Below, piece by piece: positions 10,701 through 20,704 of a stretch of DNA of 64,000 nucleotides. The first letter of the stretch is position 1; each line of letters opens with the position of its first letter. The notes beneath the pieces are model-generated. The model did not search any database, was not told the origin of the DNA, and saw only the letters and a program-made list of their open reading frames with translations. Source of the stretch: Herbiconiux flava (GTDB taxonomy: Bacteria > Actinomycetota > Actinomycetes > Actinomycetales > Microbacteriaceae); contig NZ_JACCBM010000001.1 of NCBI RefSeq assembly GCF_013409865.1, forward strand, positions 992,001-1,056,000. Reading direction: 5' to 3'. The position numbers and the translations under genes were made by a program.

Positions 10701-12154
10701 TCGAGGCGGGCGAGCAGCGCGGATCCCGAGCCGGGGTTGTCGGCCAGGTGGTCGCCGGCCAGCGGGCTGTGCGGCGAGCTGGTGTGGGGCAGCCACTCCA
10801 GCCACTCCCAGGTGCTCCGCGAGGTGGGGGAGACGACGGCGGCGACGACGAGCTCGGCGGGGGAGTGCAGCCCGACGAGCTGCGTCACGATGCCGCGGGC
10901 GACCCCGTGCCGCTGCTCGGCGGGGCCGGCGACGCCGAGGGCGCCGGCCTTGCGGAACTCGACCACGATCGGCACGCCGTCGATCCGCGAGAAGCGGTCG
11001 GCGGTCTGCTCGACCTGCGCGTAGTACTCGGGCAGGGCGTCGTTCTCGTTCGGGGTGGTCACCACGTCTCGGCTGAGCGAGGTGCCGAGGCCGAGCCGGG
11101 CGGTCAGGAACGACGGATGCTCGGGCCGGTGCGTCCACATCAGCTGACCCAGTCGCTGCACCGCGTCGATCGTCGCGGCCACCGCCGGGGCCTCGGTGAG
11201 CCGCACGGCCCGCTGCACCCGCTGGCGCTCGTGCATGGACGCGACGAAGGCGTCGAGCGACTCGTTGAACTGCTTGATGGCGGCCTTCAGCTGCGCGCGG
11301 GTCTGCAGCTTGTGGTCGAGCCAGGTGCCGATCATCAGGATCGGGCTCAGCGCGATGAAGACGAGGCTCAGCGCGTTGCCGGTCGCGGCGAACAGAATGG
11401 GGCCCATGATCAGCGGGGCGATCAGCGCCACCAGCGGGAAGCGCAGCGACTGGGGCTGCTTCGGCGGGGTGGGGGCCGGGAACTCGGAGCCGGGGTAGCG
11501 CGCGACGACCCGCGGCGAGCGGTTGAACTCGATCACCGGCGTCGACGGCGCGGCGCCGCCGAGGCGCTGCAGCGGCACGACGCAGATCGCGGTGTCGCCC
11601 AGCACGACGACGTCGGCGGAGCTGAGGGTGGTGCGGGCGACCTGCTCGCCGCCCATCAGCAGGCCGTTCGCCGACTTCATGTCGACGATCTCCACCTGCT
11701 CGCCGATGTTGATGCGGGCGTGCCGCTTGGAGACCAGACCGTCGCTCAACCGCACGTCGATGCCGCGCTCGCGGCCGATGTAGCTGGAGCCGAAGGGGAG
11801 CGAGAACTCGGCCCCCGCATCCGGCCCGCTGAGCACCCGGAGCGTCGCCGCCGCCGGGCCGTGGCTGCCGGAGCTGAAGCCGTCGCTGTGCCGGGCGAGC
11901 TCGAGCACGGAGCCGGAGCGCACGCCCGCCTCGATCAGGTTCGAGGCCGGGTCGACCACGCGCTGCTCGCCGCTCGTGCCGGTGACCTGCAGGGTGAGGC
12001 CGGCGGGCACCTGGGCGCGCTGGTACTCGCTCAGCTGCGGGTCGGCGAGGTGGATCGCCTCGGCGATGTCGCCGACGCTCGCCGTGGCGTCGGCGGTGAT
12101 CTGGAGGTTCGACGCCGATCCCCCGGGGCGTCGGAGGGTGGCTTTGATGCGCAT
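7703..12154 (-). CDS. eccC/essC-like: Type VII secretion ATPase: ubiquitin-like + FHA + three FtsK/SpoIIIE domains
   Basis: A 1483-residue motor expected to drive WXG100 export at the inner membrane. Domains in order: a ubiquitin-like region (residues 1-90, ending GVRSGSVLELAR); an FHA domain (~103-195; IGRERGID, LVSKRHARI, KSANGLL); two membrane segments (~240-280); a first ATPase with intact Walker A GGTTGAGKSE (~696) and Walker B LLIVVDEF; a second with GTGGSGKSA (~1023) but LVLVDG in place of a DE motif; a third with GTAGSGRST (~1300), where Lys is Arg, and FAVFVEN. Only domain 1 keeps full catalytic residues, as in known EccC/EssC proteins, where domains 2-3 bind substrate or regulate. 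A fused ubiquitin-like domain may stand in for a separate YukD/EsaB or EccD N-terminus. No other Ecc components are found nearby. Confidence 0.9.
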   Translation of the reverse strand: MRIKATLRRPGGSASNLQITADATASVGDIAEAIHLADPQLSEYQRAQVPAGLTLQVTGTSGEQRVVDPASNLIEAGVRSGSVLELARHSDGFSSGSHGPAAATLRVLSGPDAGAEFSLPFGSSYIGRERGIDVRLSDGLVSKRHARINIGEQVEIVDMKSANGLLMGGEQVARTTLSSADVVVLGDTAICVVPLQRLGGAAPSTPVIEFNRSPRVVARYPGSEFPAPTPPKQPQSLRFPLVALIAPLIMGPILFAATGNALSLVFIALSPILMIGTWLDHKLQTRAQLKAAIKQFNESLDAFVASMHERQRVQRAVRLTEAPAVAATIDAVQRLGQLMWTHRPEHPSFLTARLGLGTSLSRDVVTTPNENDALPEYYAQVEQTADRFSRIDGVPIVVEFRKAGALGVAGPAEQRHGVARGIVTQLVGLHSPAELVVAAVVSPTSRSTWEWLEWLPHTSSPHSPLAGDHLADNPGSGSALLARLEDLISRRTKGAPSPRGPIDTSGKSGEDELVHPITPAVLVVIEDDAPLDRGRLTRLVERGADANVHVIWSAPSIAALPAACRSFVSVDQDAAGATAGQVRLGEHTFPLVCETVDADTAHRLSRQLSPVTDVGAPVDDDSDLPRQVSYLTLVGSELADEPEAVIDRWRESNSIALRDGSPPVRRKQAGSLRALVGHSGTEPFYLDIRNQGPHALVGGTTGAGKSEFLQSWVLGMAAAHSPDRATFLFVDYKGGAAFAECVGLPHTVGLVTDLSPHLVRRALTSLRAELRYREHLLNRKKAKDLVSLEKTGDPDTPPSLLIVVDEFAALVNEVPEFVDGVVDVAQRGRSLGLHLILATQRPAGVIKDNLRANTNLRIALRMADADDSSDILGDPMAAYFDQSIPGRGAAKTGPGRLAPFQTGYAGGWTTSTPPRPRIDLVEMDFGAGAAWEVPEDEETPESVEQGPTDIARLVTSIRHAASMAKIPEPRKPWLDELAAVYDFSLLPNPRTDERLLLGVIDDPASQSQPTVFYEPDRDGNMAVLGTGGSGKSATLRTIAVSAAVTPRGGPVHVYGLDFGSSGLSMLEELPHVGAIISGDDEERVIRLLRRLRDVVDDRSIRYSAVRAGSIGDYRRIADAPQEPRILVLVDGIGAFREQYEFGGHSAWFTTFAQIATDGRQVGVHIVVAGDRPNSVPASLGSTIQRRLVLRMANDDDYALLGAPKDTLSAVSPPGRGVMDGDEVQMAVLGADSNVAIQSREISKLAEAMRRQGVTDAPPIQTLGDAIPLSTLPAVAAGQPVIGVRDDTLGALGISPSGAMLVAGTAGSGRSTALATIATALRRADPGIRLVHISPRKTSLTPLPLWSLSLSDPAQIAAFADDVTAQLDAETLKPTQFAVFVENVGELNGSPAEADVDRLVKRALRDDVFVIGESESSTWSAAWTLGGAFKNSKRGLLLVPGDLDGDSLLGTSLGRFKRADLPPGRGFYVQGGRVVKLQVATRDD

Positions 12155-12160
12155 CCGGTG

Positions 12161-12915
12161 CTACCTGTCGTCGGTGTCGTCGTGGGGCTGGTCGAGCAGC
12201 GGGAGGTCGTTCTTGGTGACGAGGCGCGAGAGCACCGCGTACTCCACGAGCCGCGCCCGGCGATTGGTGGCGAGAGCGCCGACGCCGCCGCGCAGGCCCT
12301 CGACGCCGGTGCGGCTGAGCTTGTCGCAGACGTTGTCGAGCTTGCGGTTGAAGCGGCTGAGCGCCCAACCGAGCCGTTCGGCCGCAAGCTGGCTCGAGGG
12401 GATCTCGCTCGTGCCGGTGCCGTCGCGCTTCAGCATCGGCTCGGCCAGGGCCAGGATGAGCAGCTTCTGCGAGGCGGTGAAGGTGACGGCGCCGACGGTG
12501 GTCGCCCCGCTGCCGTCGGGTACCGGGGTGGAGTCGAAGAAGGTCGGAGTGCTCGTGTGCACGGTGAACTCGTAGCTCGTGGGGCCCGCGGTGAAGACCA
12601 CGGTGGTGAGACCGAAGACGATGGGCATGCGGGCGCCCGGGGCGAGCCAGGCCTGCATGGTGCGGCTGGCGTCGGAGACGGTGGCGCTCAGCCGGGAGCC
12701 GACGTTCGAGAGCCACCACATGCCGTCGACGTTCGCGATCTGCAGGAAGCGGCGGTGCAGGTACTGGTTGTCGTCGATGTCGAGATCGGCGTCGCGGCCG
12801 ATCTCGAACGGCTTCGCCGGGTCGAGGGCGAACCACTCGCCGCAGAACTCGACGTTCGCGTCGGAGCGCGTCGCCGGAGCGGTGGGCGGGGGAGCGGTGG
12901 TCTCGTCGGGGGTGC

Positions 12916-12919
<4 letters not shown>
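12161..12919 (-). CDS. FHA-like protein with C-terminal winged-helix-like region
   Basis: A 252-residue protein between the kinase and the secretion ATPase. Residues ~25-120 resemble an FHA beta-sandwich (FEIGRDADLDIDDNQYLHRR, later WWLSNVG), which would bind a phosphothreonine target of the neighbouring kinase. Residues ~150-240 look like a helical winged-helix module (LLILALAEPMLKRD, SSQLAAERLGWALSRFNRKL, DKLSRTGVEGLRGG). The start at 12919 overlaps the kinase stop as ATGA; an ATG at 12928 is the alternative. It may be an adaptor carrying the kinase signal to the ATPase; a DNA-binding role is also possible. The fold assignments are by eye. Confidence 0.65.
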
Positions 12920-14522
<1,603 letters not shown>

Positions 14523-14526
<4 letters not shown>

Positions 14527-16019
14527 GGGATCTCCTCGAACGCCACGGTCACGCCGTCGCCGAGGTCGATCACGTCGCCGCTCAGCACCAGCTCGGGCTC
14601 GTTCGGGCCGAGGCGCTTGGGCGGGGTGCCCTCGCGGTGCAGCACGCTGCCGTTCGTGGTGGCGAGGTCGACGGCGAGCACGTGCCGGCCCTCGAGGCGG
14701 ATCTCGAGGTGGTTGCGCGAGATGTCCTGCTCGGGGCTCGCGACCGTGACGAGCACGGGCACCGCGTCGGCCTGCACGCGGTTGGCGCGGGGCCGGCGGC
14801 CGATGATGACGGGGCGGTCGAGGTCGTAGCTCTCGCCGGTCGACAGCACGATGCGGCCGAGTGCGTCGGCGGGCAGGCCTGCTGCGGCGGGCGCGGCGTC
14901 GGCATCGGCGAGGCGGCGCATGGCCTCGAGTTCGGAGACCGTGACGGTGAGGCCGTCGTGGTCGTCGTCGGCGGGGCCGGCCGCGGGGGCTGCAGGGGCT
15001 GCAGAGGCCACGGTGCTATGCGGCGGCTTGGGCGCGGCGGGCGGCACGGTGGTGCCGAGCAGGGCGGGGCTTCCGGATGCTGCGCCGACGCTCCCGAAGC
15101 CGGGAACGCTGTCGATCAGCCCGGTGCCCTGCACCGCGGGCGCCGGAGTGGAGGCGGGCGGCGTCTGCGGCGCAGGTTCCGGGGCCGGCGTCGGAGGCGT
15201 CGGGGCCGCGACCGGTACCGCCGCGCTCTCGGCCTCCGCCTCCTCGTCGTCGAGCTCGCGCACGGCGGCGTCCTCGACGGACTTCACGACGGTCGCGCCC
15301 CACAGGTGGTCGTACGCGTCGTCGGGCAGCTCGGCCTGGGTGCTCTCGAGCTCCTCGGCCTGGGAGTTCTCGAGCTCGCTTGCGACATCCTGGGTCAGCT
15401 CGACGTCGGGGGCGGGCTCGGGGACGGGATCCGGCTCGGGTTCGGATACCGCCTCAGGGGCAGCAGCCGGTTCCGGTGTCACCGCGGGTGCGGGCGCGGG
15501 CGACGGTGCGGGCGCCGCTTCGGGCTCGGGCGCGGCGACAGCGGTGGGCGCAGCCGCCGGCGGCGAGGCGATCGCCGCCCCCGAAGCCACCTCCACCTCG
15601 CTCACCAGCACGACCCCCGACACGATGGCGAAGCGCTCGCCACCGGCCGAGGTCTCGGGCGTGCTCACCACGAACCCGGCCGCCGAAGCCACCGCCCGCT
15701 CGCTCCACGTGCTCACGCCGGCCCCCGACACCACGACCGGCCCGGCGTCCTCGGAGATCGACACCGAGACCTCGCCGCGCACCGCGAGCCGGGACTCCCC
15801 GTCGCCGAACGCCACCACGGCGAACGGCGGCAGGGCGCTGAACCCTCCGCCGACCGCCTCGGCGAGCGACGAGAGCACCGCACCGAGGCCGGCACCCGAG
15901 TCGAGCACCGCCCGGATGCGCCCGAGGAGCTCCGCGTCGACGGTCGGCGGCAGCACCGCGACCCCACCGGCCGCGACCACCGCGCGCCAGGCTCCGGGGC
16001 TGTACAGGATCTCGCTCAT
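14523..16019 (-). CDS. FHA-domain protein with long Ala/Pro-rich linker
   Basis: A 498-residue protein. The N-terminal ~170 residues form an unrecognised globular domain (MSEILYSPGAWRAVVAAGG, later GFSALPPFAVVAFGDGESRL). A long A/P/E-rich linker follows (~190-380), and a canonical FHA domain closes the protein (VIIGRRPRANR, DISRNHLEIR, TNGSVL). FHA domains bind phosphothreonine; the adjacent kinase and PP2C are the obvious partners. The start at 16019 has GGAAGGA upstream and sits right after the PP2C stop; the longer reading overlaps PP2C and is unlikely. The stop overlaps the kinase start (GTGA). Confidence 0.8.
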
Positions 16020-16020
16020 G

Positions 16021-16893
16021 TCAGTTCCTTCCGCCCACGTCGACCGGAGGCCGGGGGATGGTGTCCTCACCGTGCGGGTCGCGCCGGCGGCCGCCGGGCC
16101 CCTCGGCCGAACCGGCGGCATGCGCCTCGGCGCCGGCGCGGTCGTACGCGTCGACCACCACGGCGGTGAGGTTGTCGCGCCCGCCGTGCAGCAGCCCTTC
16201 GTGCACCAGGCGGCTCGCGGCCTCCTGGCTCTCGTGCTCCTCGAGCAGGATGCGCTCGATCAGCTCGTCGTCGAGCTCGCCCGAAACGCCGTCCGAGCAG
16301 ATCAGGATGCGGTCCCCCGACTCCACCGGAACCAGCCAGTAGTCCGCCTGGTACGGTCCGCCCGCCCCGAGCGCGCGGGTGATGACGTTCCGCTCGGGAT
16401 GCGTCGCGGCCGCCGCCCGGGAGAGCGTGCCGCCGTCGAGCATCTCCTGCACGACGGAGTGGTCGACGCTGATCTGCTCCAGCTCGCCGTCGGCCAGCCG
16501 GTAGGTGCGCGAGTCGCCGAGGTTGAACACGAGCCAGTGCGCCCGCCCGTCGCTCTCGGCGATGGCGACGCCCGAGACGGTGGTGCCGGCCCGCCGGAGC
16601 CCGGTCGAGACGATCGCCGCGATCGACTCGTGCGCGCGTCCGAAGGCGTCGCGGAGGTCGGCGGCGGCGACGCTCGCCGTGCCGGTCAGCGTGGCGAAGG
16701 CATCGACGGCCAGGGCGCTGGCGACCTCGCCGGCCTCGTGCCCGCCCATCCCGTCGGCGACGAGGAAGAGCGGCTCGGCGGCCAGGAACGCGTCCTCGTT
16801 CGCCCGCCGGCGCAGCCCGGTGTGCGTCGCGGTGCCGACCTGCAGCCGCAGCTCCGCGAGGGTGACGCCGGGCGCCGCGGTGTCGTCGCTCAT
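16021..16893 (-). CDS. PP2C-family Ser/Thr phosphatase (PstP/Stp type)
   Basis: A 290-residue soluble Mg/Mn-dependent phosphatase that would reverse kinase signalling in this cluster. All PP2C motifs are present: RRRANEDAF, VADGMGGHEAGEVAS (metal-binding DG), FNLGDSR, ILICSDGVS and the C-terminal GGRDNLTAVVV. About 35 charged residues follow the domain; unlike housekeeping PstP there is no membrane helix. The ATG overlaps the stop of the RDD/FHA gene, and the next FHA gene starts within 2 nt of its stop, so all three are co-translated. Confidence 0.93.
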   Translation of the reverse strand: MSDDTAAPGVTLAELRLQVGTATHTGLRRRANEDAFLAAEPLFLVADGMGGHEAGEVASALAVDAFATLTGTASVAAADLRDAFGRAHESIAAIVSTGLRRAGTTVSGVAIAESDGRAHWLVFNLGDSRTYRLADGELEQISVDHSVVQEMLDGGTLSRAAAATHPERNVITRALGAGGPYQADYWLVPVESGDRILICSDGVSGELDDELIERILLEEHESQEAASRLVHEGLLHGGRDNLTAVVVDAYDRAGAEAHAAGSAEGPGGRRRDPHGEDTIPRPPVDVGGRN

Positions 16894-18188
16894 GCCGAGC
16901 CCTCCACCTGCAGCACGCGCGTGCCGACGCGGATTCGGTCACCCGACTCCACCCGCACGCGCTCGCCCGCGTCGAGCTCCAACTCCACGCCGTCGCCGCG
17001 CACGAGCGCCGTGCCGTTGGTCGAGCCGCGGTCGCTCACCCAGACCCGGCCGTCCTCCAGCCCGAACTCCAGATGCGTCTTCGAGACCGAGAGGGTGTCG
17101 CCCTGCAGCGCGATCAGCAGGTCCGACGCGTCGCCGCCCGGAGCCACCGGGTCGCGCCCGAGCACACCGTGCCGCGTGATCGGCACGACCTCGCCCGTGT
17201 CGAGCCGGAACACGATCACGCCCGCCGGCACCGAGACCGGCCCCGAGCCCGACAGTCGCGTGCTCTCGAAGTCGTCGGCGGGCGGGGCGGATGCGCGTGC
17301 GCCCCCCGCACCCTCCGGCGCGAACCCGGGCACGCGGTCGATGGGCGCGAACGACTCGGTCGCGGGCGGCACGGCGGACGGTGCCACAGGCGCGGGCGCG
17401 GTGGCCGGAGCCACGGGAGCGGCGTTCCGCGGCCCGCTCGCGCGAGCATCCGGAACCGGAGCCGGCTCGGACTCCTCGAGCACCAGCTGCCCCGGCCGCG
17501 CCTTGAGCGGGTTCGGCCCCGCCTTGACGTCGATGACCCAGGTGCCCGCGAGCTTGTCGTGCCAGCCGCGGCTCATCTTGGAGGCATCCCAGAGCGGGGA
17601 CAGCCAGACGACGTACTGGCCGATCAGGAAGACGAGCGAGGCGGCCGCGACCACGAGCCAGCGCAGCAGCATGTGCAGGATGCCGACCCGGCCGAGCGTG
17701 TCGAGCCGCACGATGCGGAGACCCATCAGCGCCTTGCCGGGCGAGAAGCCGGGCAGGGCCTGCATCAGCAGCGAGACGATCGGGTAGAGCACGGAGGCGA
17801 CGAGCAGCAGCACAGCGCTCGGGCCGGTGAACGCGATGGCGGTCTCCTCGACCTGAAACGCGATCACGCCGAGCGCCATCAGGGGCAGCACGATGACGAG
17901 CCAGAGCACGGTGCCGAAGACGCCGTCGAGCAGGAACGCGAGCACGCGACGGCCGTAGCCCGCGGGGAGCAGGTCGCCCTCGCGGATCGGCTCGACCGCC
18001 GGGTCGGGCCGCCAGCCGTCGATCGGGGCCGAACCCGGGCCGGCGGCGGGCGCCTGGCCCGCGACGGAGCCGAGGGCCGCCGACTGGCTGCGTGCCGCGG
18101 AGGCGGGGGTGCCGCAGACGAGGCAGAACTGCGCGTTGCGCGGCACGGGGGAGCCGCACTGCACGCAGGGATGGCCGGCATCGGTCAT
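16890..18188 (-). CDS. Zinc-ribbon, RDD membrane domain and C-terminal FHA protein
   Basis: A 432-residue membrane protein with three parts. The first is an N-terminal zinc ribbon (CVQCG...FCLVCG). The second is an RDD domain with about four hydrophobic helices (~85-230; ends in SRGWHDKLAGTWVID). The third is a Pro/Ala linker leading to an FHA domain (VLGRDP, LSVSKTHLEF, DRGSTNGTAL). The ATG at 18188 overlaps the transglutaminase stop as ATGA and begins directly before the zinc ribbon, so the 69-residue longer reading is not real. RDD proteins are of uncertain function, some acting as ion antiporters. Here the FHA domain ties the membrane part to the kinase next door. Confidence 0.85.
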   Translation of the reverse strand: MTDAGHPCVQCGSPVPRNAQFCLVCGTPASAARSQSAALGSVAGQAPAAGPGSAPIDGWRPDPAVEPIREGDLLPAGYGRRVLAFLLDGVFGTVLWLVIVLPLMALGVIAFQVEETAIAFTGPSAVLLLVASVLYPIVSLLMQALPGFSPGKALMGLRIVRLDTLGRVGILHMLLRWLVVAAASLVFLIGQYVVWLSPLWDASKMSRGWHDKLAGTWVIDVKAGPNPLKARPGQLVLEESEPAPVPDARASGPRNAAPVAPATAPAPVAPSAVPPATESFAPIDRVPGFAPEGAGGARASAPPADDFESTRLSGSGPVSVPAGVIVFRLDTGEVVPITRHGVLGRDPVAPGGDASDLLIALQGDTLSVSKTHLEFGLEDGRVWVSDRGSTNGTALVRGDGVELELDAGERVRVESGDRIRVGTRVLQVEGSA

Positions 18189-20704
18189 GGGGTGTCTCCT
18201 CCAGGCGTCGTCGCTCGGTCTGCGGGGCCAGTGTCCACCGTACGGCCTCGTCCGGCCGCAGGCGTGACGTCCGGCTCGGCGGCGGCCGCCCGGCCCGGCC
18301 CGGAGGCGGCGTCGCCCGCTCGCGCGGTGCCGGGTGCCTTGCGCCCGCGCAGCAGCGACCGCACCGACCAGCGCGCCTTGAACCGCGTCCACCACGACAC
18401 CGACGCGGCCATCGTGCTGACCACGGCGTCGACCTCAGTCCAGTACCGCTCCACCTCGTCGTCGGCGGGCTCGCCCGGGCCGAACACGCTCGAGTCGGCC
18501 TTCGTGGCCACGTCGAGAACGGGGGCGGACGGATACGCGGTCGCGAGCACCCGGGCGCCGTCCCGGCGGGTCACGCCCGCGGGCACCGGGGTGCCGAGGT
18601 CGCCGGCGCGGTCGACGATCTCGTCCCACCCGCCGCTCACGCGGTCGGCCGGGCGCGGGGCCAGGCGCCGGCGCTTCCGCCGCCGCAGCTTCAGGAGGGC
18701 GATCGCGAGCAGCGGGCCCAGGATCAGGATCAGCAGCAGCAGTCCGCCGCCCACCGCGAGGGCCACGGGGAGGAAGTCGAAGCCGTCCTTCTCCGCGTCC
18801 TCCTGCTCGGTGTCCTCGGTGCGGATGTCCGGCGGCAGCTCCGCGGGAGCCTGCGGCGGGGGTGGCGGCTGCAGCACCTGCGCCTTCGGATCCGACTTCG
18901 GCTTCGGGGCCTCCTCGAGCGGAACCTGGTCCTCGGGCGGCGTCGGGTCGAACGCGACCCAGCCGGCCCCCTCGAACGGCACCTCGACCCACGCGTGCAG
19001 GTCGTCTCCGGTGATCTCCTGGGTCGCATCCGGCCCCGCGTACTCGTCGGGGTGGAAGCCCATCACGACCCGGGCGGGCATGCCGAGCGAGCGCACCATG
19101 AGCGCCATGGCGACCGAGTACTGCTCGTCGTCGCCCACCATCTGCTCGGCCGCGAGCATGCTCGCGATGCGCTCGGCGCCGTGTCCGGCCCGCGAGACGG
19201 CCTCGCCCTCGAGGCCGTGGCTGAAGAAGCCGTTCTGGCTGAGGTTCGCCGCAAGGTTGCGCACCTCCTCGATGGGGGTGTCGGCGTCGCCCACGTACTC
19301 CGAGGCCAGCGAGCTCACGACGTCGGGGACGCCGGACGCCCGAGGCAGCGCGACCGAGTCGATCGAGCGACTGGCGAGCTGCTCGTCCGTGAAGGTCGGG
19401 GGCAGCACCGCGTCGACGGTGTAGCTGTCGCCGTCCCGCACGCCGAGGGTGTCGAGCGCCACGCCGGTGGCCGCGTTGTAGTGCAGCGCGCCTTCGAGCG
19501 AGTCGGCGCGGTCACCCGTGAAGCGCAGGCCGTCGAGGTAGCCGAGGTCGGGCATCCAGACCCCGGTCAGGCCCGTGACGCCGATGTCGACGCTCACCGG
19601 TTCGCCGGCGACGTCGTTGGCGATCTCGCTCGAGACGCGGGTGAAGGTGCCCGAGCCCTCGGTGCCGTCGCCGGCCACGTCGTAGACGATGCCGTCGTAG
19701 CTGTCGAGCGTGGCGAGGCGGATGCGCGCATCCGTCGGAAGGCCCTTCACGGTGAAGAGCGACTCGTCCTTGAAGTCGCGCACGTAGCTGCGGAAGCCCA
19801 CCAAAGGGCTCGCGTAGTCGTGCAGGTCGAGTGGCGGCACGACGTTGTCGCGCAGCACTTCCCGGGCCGACGCGGGCACGAGCAGGCCGCCGGTGACGGC
19901 GCCCACGACGAGCGCGCCGACCACGAGACCGGCGCCCGCGGCGAGCCGGGTCGTGCGCAGGGCCTTGGCGGTCGCGGGGTCGAGCGAGCTGCCGCCCCCG
20001 AGGTCGGTGCCGCGGGAGGCGCGGGCGCGCGACTCCTGTCGGCGCCAAGCCGTCCAGACCAGGGCGATGCCGGCGAAGGCGAGCCCCAGCACGACGGGGA
20101 ACGCGGCCTCGCGGGTGCCGAAGGCAATACCCAGCACGAACAGCAGAGTCAGCGGCAGCAGGGCCCAGCCGGCGTGCTTGAGGCGCAGCGCGAAACTCGT
20201 CGCCAGCACGGTCGCGACCAGTGCCGAGAGGAAGGGCACCACGAGTGTGCCGTCGAACTGGCCGACGGGCACCACGAGGGTGAGTGCGTCCTTCCACGAG
20301 AACACGATGCCGAGCACGAGGGTGCGCAGGGTGTCGAGCGTCGGGACGACGCCGAGGATCGTGGTGCCGGGCGCCGCGAGCGGGCCGCCGAACAGCAGGT
20401 AGACGACGACGGTGGCCGCCGCGACGATCAGCAGGTTCCACGACAGGCGCCAGCCGGCCGCGCCGATCAGGATGCCGAGCACGGCGCCTCCGATGCCGGC
20501 GACGAGGTAGCCGACGCCGCCGAACGCGGGGCCGAGCGTCAGCACCGAGACGATCGCGAGCAGCAGCACGACGCCGGCGTCGGTCGCGATCGACCAGGCC
20601 GGGCGGGCGGCCGCGGGAAGCGGCGGGAGCAGCGGGGTGGAGGCGCGGGCGGCCCGGCGCGGACTCGCCGCGCTGGCCCGCCGGGGGCTGGAGGCCGTGG
20701 TCAT
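18185..20704 (-). CDS. TgpA-like membrane transglutaminase-fold protein
   Basis: An 839-residue protein with a Pro/Ala-rich start, about six to eight N-terminal membrane helices (~35-260), a large extracytoplasmic region, a transglutaminase core (~500-590), another helix (~650) and a cytoplasmic tail. The usual core motif G.C.. is read here as VGDDEQYSVAMALMVRSLGM, followed by PARVV, so the catalytic Cys is apparently Asp (~523). The His (LHAWVEV, ~569) and Asp (FDPTPP, ~585) remain. It may therefore be a binding or structural rather than catalytic protein. MoxR, DUF58 and TgpA-like genes commonly travel together, as they do here, and act at the cell envelope. Confidence 0.85.
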   Translation of the reverse strand: MTTASSPRRASAASPRRAARASTPLLPPLPAAARPAWSIATDAGVVLLLAIVSVLTLGPAFGGVGYLVAGIGGAVLGILIGAAGWRLSWNLLIVAAATVVVYLLFGGPLAAPGTTILGVVPTLDTLRTLVLGIVFSWKDALTLVVPVGQFDGTLVVPFLSALVATVLATSFALRLKHAGWALLPLTLLFVLGIAFGTREAAFPVVLGLAFAGIALVWTAWRRQESRARASRGTDLGGGSSLDPATAKALRTTRLAAGAGLVVGALVVGAVTGGLLVPASAREVLRDNVVPPLDLHDYASPLVGFRSYVRDFKDESLFTVKGLPTDARIRLATLDSYDGIVYDVAGDGTEGSGTFTRVSSEIANDVAGEPVSVDIGVTGLTGVWMPDLGYLDGLRFTGDRADSLEGALHYNAATGVALDTLGVRDGDSYTVDAVLPPTFTDEQLASRSIDSVALPRASGVPDVVSSLASEYVGDADTPIEEVRNLAANLSQNGFFSHGLEGEAVSRAGHGAERIASMLAAEQMVGDDEQYSVAMALMVRSLGMPARVVMGFHPDEYAGPDATQEITGDDLHAWVEVPFEGAGWVAFDPTPPEDQVPLEEAPKPKSDPKAQVLQPPPPPQAPAELPPDIRTEDTEQEDAEKDGFDFLPVALAVGGGLLLLILILGPLLAIALLKLRRRKRRRLAPRPADRVSGGWDEIVDRAGDLGTPVPAGVTRRDGARVLATAYPSAPVLDVATKADSSVFGPGEPADDEVERYWTEVDAVVSTMAASVSWWTRFKARWSVRSLLRGRKAPGTARAGDAASGPGRAAAAEPDVTPAAGRGRTVDTGPADRATTPGGDTP

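Noticed and set aside
14851..17787. Long Ser/Pro/Thr-rich plus-strand frames over the FHA, PP2C and RDD genes
   Set aside because: The composition mirrors the antisense of Ala/Gly/Pro-rich coding sequence; no motif or ribosome site; the minus-strand genes are certain.
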